The notes under the pieces: model-generated
What the model was told of the DNA's origin: nothing
The model's input: the letters and a program-made list of their open reading frames with translations, nothing else
Databases searched by the model: none
Program-made: the position numbers and the translations under genes
In this document: one piece after another, positions 6,760-6,902 of the stretch
How the letters are laid out: each line of letters begins with the position of its first letter
Position numbering within the stretch: the stretch's first letter is position 1
Assembly (NCBI GenBank): GCA_027293665.1
Contig: JAPUFN010000002.1
Location: 1 to 6,902 of the forward strand
DNA: 6,902 nt
Source of the DNA: Gammaproteobacteria bacterium
Lineage (GTDB): Bacteria > Pseudomonadota > Gammaproteobacteria > Pseudomonadales > Azotimanducaceae
Direction of reading: 5' to 3'

Positions 6760-6902
6760 ATGAGTCAAGACGGAAAACCCTGGGGCGGGCGGTTTGCGGA
6801 AGCCACAGACGCCTTCGTGGAAACATTTACCGCGTCTATAAGCTTTGATCGGCGCTTGTATGGCTACGATATCCAAGGCTCCATTGCCCATGCCAACATG
6901 CT
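6760..6902 (+). CDS. argH: Argininosuccinate lyase ArgH, N-terminal part (3' truncated by window)
   Basis: The first 47 codons are visible and the frame runs off the window edge. The translation begins with PWGGRFAEATDAFVETFTAS (7-26), the hallmark N-terminus of argininosuccinate lyase (WGGRF...), followed by SFDRRLYGYDIQGSIAHA (28-45), also typical of the family. The enzyme splits argininosuccinate into arginine and fumarate, the last step of arginine synthesis. The catalytic residues lie beyond the window. The ATG at 6760 has GGAAG (6752-6756) 3 nt upstream, a slightly close but plausible ribosome binding site. It is divergent from algZ with a 24-bp gap, the same neighbour relation as in Pseudomonas. 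Confidence 0.97.
   Translation, partial: MSQDGKPWGGRFAEATDAFVETFTASISFDRRLYGYDIQGSIAHANM

Noticed and set aside
6835..6840. Minus-strand TATAGA as an algZ -10 element
   Set aside because: There is no acceptable -35 at 16-18 bp, and such hexamers arise often by chance.
1..6902. Mobile element, CRISPR array, prophage or novel defence/RNA system
   Set aside because: Every stretch is covered by recognised housekeeping or regulatory genes. The longest gap is 24 bp, and I saw no regular direct repeats, terminal inverted repeats, integrase or transposase motifs, or shift in composition.

Overview
The window looks like a stretch of gammaproteobacterial chromosome. It is densely packed and moderately GC-rich (high fifties percent by eye). 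The block argH | algZ-algR-hemC-hemD-hemX-hemY is the arrangement known from Pseudomonas and its relatives. The presence of HemX and HemY, and of the AlgZ/AlgR pair directly upstream of hemC, points to a non-enteric gammaproteobacterium. I cannot name the genus.

Layout on the + strand at the left: the last 59 codons of rho (1-182), then after a 10-bp gap a Fre-like NAD(P)H/flavin oxidoreductase (193-903). Eleven bases later begins a convergent block of six minus-strand genes, given here in transcription order from the right: algZ (6735-5647), algR (5650-4922), hemC (4904-3957), hemD (3970-3266), hemX (3256-2102) and hemY (2105-915). Successive genes overlap by 4 or 14 bp, or are separated by 9 or 17 bp, so this is almost certainly one transcription unit. 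At the right edge, divergent from algZ and only 24 bp from it, is the start of argH (6760 onward). Its likely promoter, an extended -10 element, sits inside the first codons of algZ.

How the genes work together: HemC and HemD carry out two consecutive steps of tetrapyrrole synthesis (porphobilinogen to hydroxymethylbilane to uroporphyrinogen III). HemX and HemY are membrane-anchored proteins habitually encoded with them. AlgZ and AlgR are a LytS/LytTR-type sensor-regulator pair. Here they are the first genes of the heme operon, so heme-gene expression and the signalling pair are probably co-transcribed. rho and argH are housekeeping genes that flank the block.

There is no gene-free stretch longer than 24 bp. 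I see no mobile element, CRISPR array, tRNA/rRNA, phage gene or convincing terminator. I found no undescribed system. The points worth a second look are local: an altered flavin-binding motif in the Fre-like protein, the degenerate ATP-binding region of AlgZ, the contrast between the ribosome binding sites of algZ and algR, and the very tight gene junctions at both ends of the operon.
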